From Comamonas aquatica NBRC 14918 (GTDB taxonomy: Bacteria; Pseudomonadota; Gammaproteobacteria; Burkholderiales; Burkholderiaceae_C), in assembly GCF_000739875.1 (NCBI RefSeq), contig NZ_BBJR01000035.1, positions 62,001 to 126,000 on the forward strand: DNA of 64,000 nt, given 5' to 3'. The notes below the pieces were generated by a model. The model worked only from the letters and a program-made list of their open reading frames with translations. It was not told the origin of the DNA and made no database searches. A program made the translations under genes and the position numbers. Below, in pieces: positions 63,671-64,000 of the stretch. Numbering within the stretch: position 1 is the first letter of the stretch; every line of letters starts with the position of its first letter.

Positions 63671-64000
63671 TCAGGCGGCTGCAAGCTGCTGGGCCCGCAG
63701 CTGCAATAACTGTGCCGCCACGGCGATGGCGATCACCTCGGGCTCCTTGCCTGGAATGCCGGGCAGGCCGATCGGGCAGGTGATGTGGGCGATCTCGGCC
63801 GCGCTGAAGCCCCGCTGCGCCAGCCGACGCTGGAACACGGCCCACTTGGTGGCGCTGCCAATCAGGCCCACGAAGGGCAGGTCGCCCCGCTCGCGCTGGC
63901 GCCGCAGGCAGGCGGCGACGATGTCCAGGTCCTCGGTGTGACTGAAGCTCATCACCAGCACCAGCGCATGCGCGGGCAGGTCGCGCACGGCCGCGTGCAC
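63671..64000 (-). CDS. xdhC: Xanthine dehydrogenase accessory protein XdhC, C-terminal part
   Basis: The last 109 residues of XdhC, cut by the right edge. VHAAVRDLPAHALVLVMSFSHTEDL, FVGLIGSATKWAVFQRRLA and ITCPIGLPGIPGKEPEVIAIAVAAQLL match the XdhC family C-terminal Rossmann-like domain; XdhC inserts the sulfurated molybdenum cofactor into XdhB. It is on the same strand as puuD and 218 bp upstream, and separated from xdhAB by the GGDEF and regulator genes. Confidence 0.9.
   Translation of the reverse strand: MHAAVRDLPAHALVLVMSFSHTEDLDIVAACLRRQRERGDLPFVGLIGSATKWAVFQRRLAQRGFSAAEIAHITCPIGLPGIPGKEPEVIAIAVAAQLLQLRAQQLAAA

Overview
The window is high-GC, densely coded DNA that reads as a Burkholderiales chromosome, most likely Comamonadaceae (Comamonas/Delftia/Acidovorax type). 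Support comes from the gene content and order: an hda-HAD-pcnB-folK string divergent from purM, a SirB1-murJ pair divergent from rpsT, argD-argF, a DUF3579 protein and a short beta-proteobacterial H-NS homologue. The genus is inference. I see no rRNA, tRNA, CRISPR array, insertion sequence or prophage; the window looks like stable core chromosome.

Layout. 1-2000: an operon of a circularly permuted ATP-grasp protein and an alpha-E protein that runs off the left edge, with the start region of the alpha-E gene present three times in tandem (134-bp period). 2083-5320: comEC divergent from a RidA-family gene. 5319-14490: folate, RNA, replication-control, purine and cell-wall housekeeping genes. 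14490-20780: mqo behind a leader with two perfect inverted repeats and a terminator-like hairpin, then a MATE transporter, DUF3579, argD and argF. 21284-24713: a feoA-feoB-Cys-rich-protein operon flanked by two YkgJ-type cysteine-cluster genes. 24822-33111: amino-acid exporters and a permease with AraC and LysR regulators, kynurenine formamidase, a DnaQ-like exonuclease, an O6-alkylguanine methyltransferase and an MFS transporter. 33248-40707: an FAD monooxygenase, H-NS, apaH, an RhlE-type helicase, a YpfJ-type metallopeptidase and a membrane diguanylate cyclase. 40736 to the right edge: dcd, then a long purine-catabolic region.

The purine region is the most coherent functional block. It holds guanine deaminase (guaD), an adenine/adenosine deaminase placed 2 bp behind a Rieske-type oxygenase gene, three BMP-family nucleoside-binding proteins, two permeases and a double ATPase of a nucleoside ABC importer, a LysR regulator, xdhA-xdhB, a membrane-bound urate hydroxylase with its own cytochrome c domain (puuD) and the C-terminus of xdhC. 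Together they can import nucleosides or bases, deaminate adenine and guanine to hypoxanthine and xanthine, and oxidise these to urate and 5-hydroxyisourate. A 10-base motif, TTG(C/T)ATACAC, occurs in the same orientation about 135-140 bp before both xdhA and puuD and may be a shared regulatory site. The role of the Rieske oxygenase and of an uncharacterised membrane/coiled-coil protein divergent from xdhA are the best leads for new biology.

Dispersed intergenic elements that share an AGCTGC-C/T-TGCGC core lie behind the RidA gene and argF, and one copy is embedded in the linker-coding part of puuD.
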